Below are positions 63,721-64,000 of a DNA stretch of 64,000 nucleotides, piece after piece. Position 1 is the stretch's first letter, and the number at the start of each line of letters is the position of its first letter. This stretch comes from Epiperipatus broadwayi (Eukaryota; Onychophora; Udeonychophora; Euonychophora; Peripatidae). The position numbers were made by a program, and so were the translations under genes. The stretch lies in the NCBI GenBank assembly GCA_028023455.1, contig JAQFVV010012506.1, positions 2,038,714 to 2,102,713 on the forward strand, read 5' to 3'. The notes beneath the pieces are model-generated. The model did no database searches. It was not told the origin of the DNA and saw only the letters and a program-made list of their open reading frames with translations.

Positions 63721-64000
63721 ACTGTCAGAAACTCCTTATCTGATTGGTACGTTTAAACAATCAAACTTTCTATCTTATTTACATATTTATCAACTCACTA
63801 TTAAAAATAAAATAATGACTTATTTAATATTTAATATTTATTACATTATTACATTTTTTATCGTTTATTCAAATCTATCAAATATTTTTTTAAAATATTC
63901 TTTCTCACTTGATTTAAATCTTAACTTTTATAAGATCATTTAAAATAAACTAAATCTTTTTAAATACGTTATATTTTTAAGACAATATTTTTTAAAATCA

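Overview
This is a very A+T-rich stretch of animal nuclear DNA (well over 70% A+T by eye; not counted), with almost no long open reading frames, many short microsatellites and a dense layer of decayed transposable elements. I find no complete host gene. The best protein matches are all transposon remnants: RTE/BovB-type LINEs, a second non-LTR reverse transcriptase of the kind familiar from tick genomes, a ZBED/GTF2IRD2-like hAT transposase and a Penelope-like element (PLE) GIY-YIG nuclease. An invertebrate is most likely (a chelicerate or other arthropod, or an AT-rich cnidarian). The species cannot be settled from the window.

Layout. 0.3-5.1 kb: short inverted repeats and PLE-type termini with hammerhead-ribozyme (HHR) motifs, plus a small tRNA-derived SINE with its target-site duplication. 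5.1-9.8 kb: featureless AT-rich DNA. 9.8-14.8 kb: a PLE cluster with GIY-YIG coding pieces in inverted orientation, their HHR-bearing ends, and two more HHR-bearing inverted pairs. 17.4-19.3 kb: hAT transposase pseudogene. 20.9-21.1 kb: a weak candidate host exon on the minus strand. 22.1 kb: ATT/ATC microsatellite. 24.3-25.3 kb: a zone visibly richer in CpG. 25.5-27.6 kb: a tandem pair of HHR units and a nested, inverted, split unit. 31.5-37.1 kb: an inverted pair of HHR family C units, an RTE fragment and a nearly complete dead RTE. 40.9-41.2 kb: an HHR family B unit. 43.3-45.1 kb: a dead LINE. 45.4-46.8 kb: a family A remnant and a long-armed palindrome. 51.1-51.8 kb: inverted family B pair. 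52.8-55.0 kb: inverted family C pair followed by an RTE fragment. 57.2-59.9 kb: a near-full-length dead RTE with an inverted-repeat element inside it. 60.3 kb: about 125 bp of (AT)n. 62.7-63.7 kb: another CpG-richer zone with a possible first exon.

The main story is the recurrence of a self-cleaving-ribozyme motif. At least five related or distinct repeat families (named A to H here) each carry a CUGAnGA-like core, a stem II hairpin, a GAAA box, a tiny stem III and a matching stem I, usually in head-to-head inverted pairs or tandem dimers. One family (D) flanks recognisable PLE GIY-YIG coding sequence, which ties the motif to Penelope-like retroelements. HHRs in PLE termini are established knowledge. 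The points that look less ordinary are the number of families in one locus, families whose core has U at position 3 and A at position 8 together (a possible swap of the C3-G8 pair), a family joining the ribozyme to a tRNA-like module, and truncation or inversion breakpoints that fall at or inside the ribozyme.
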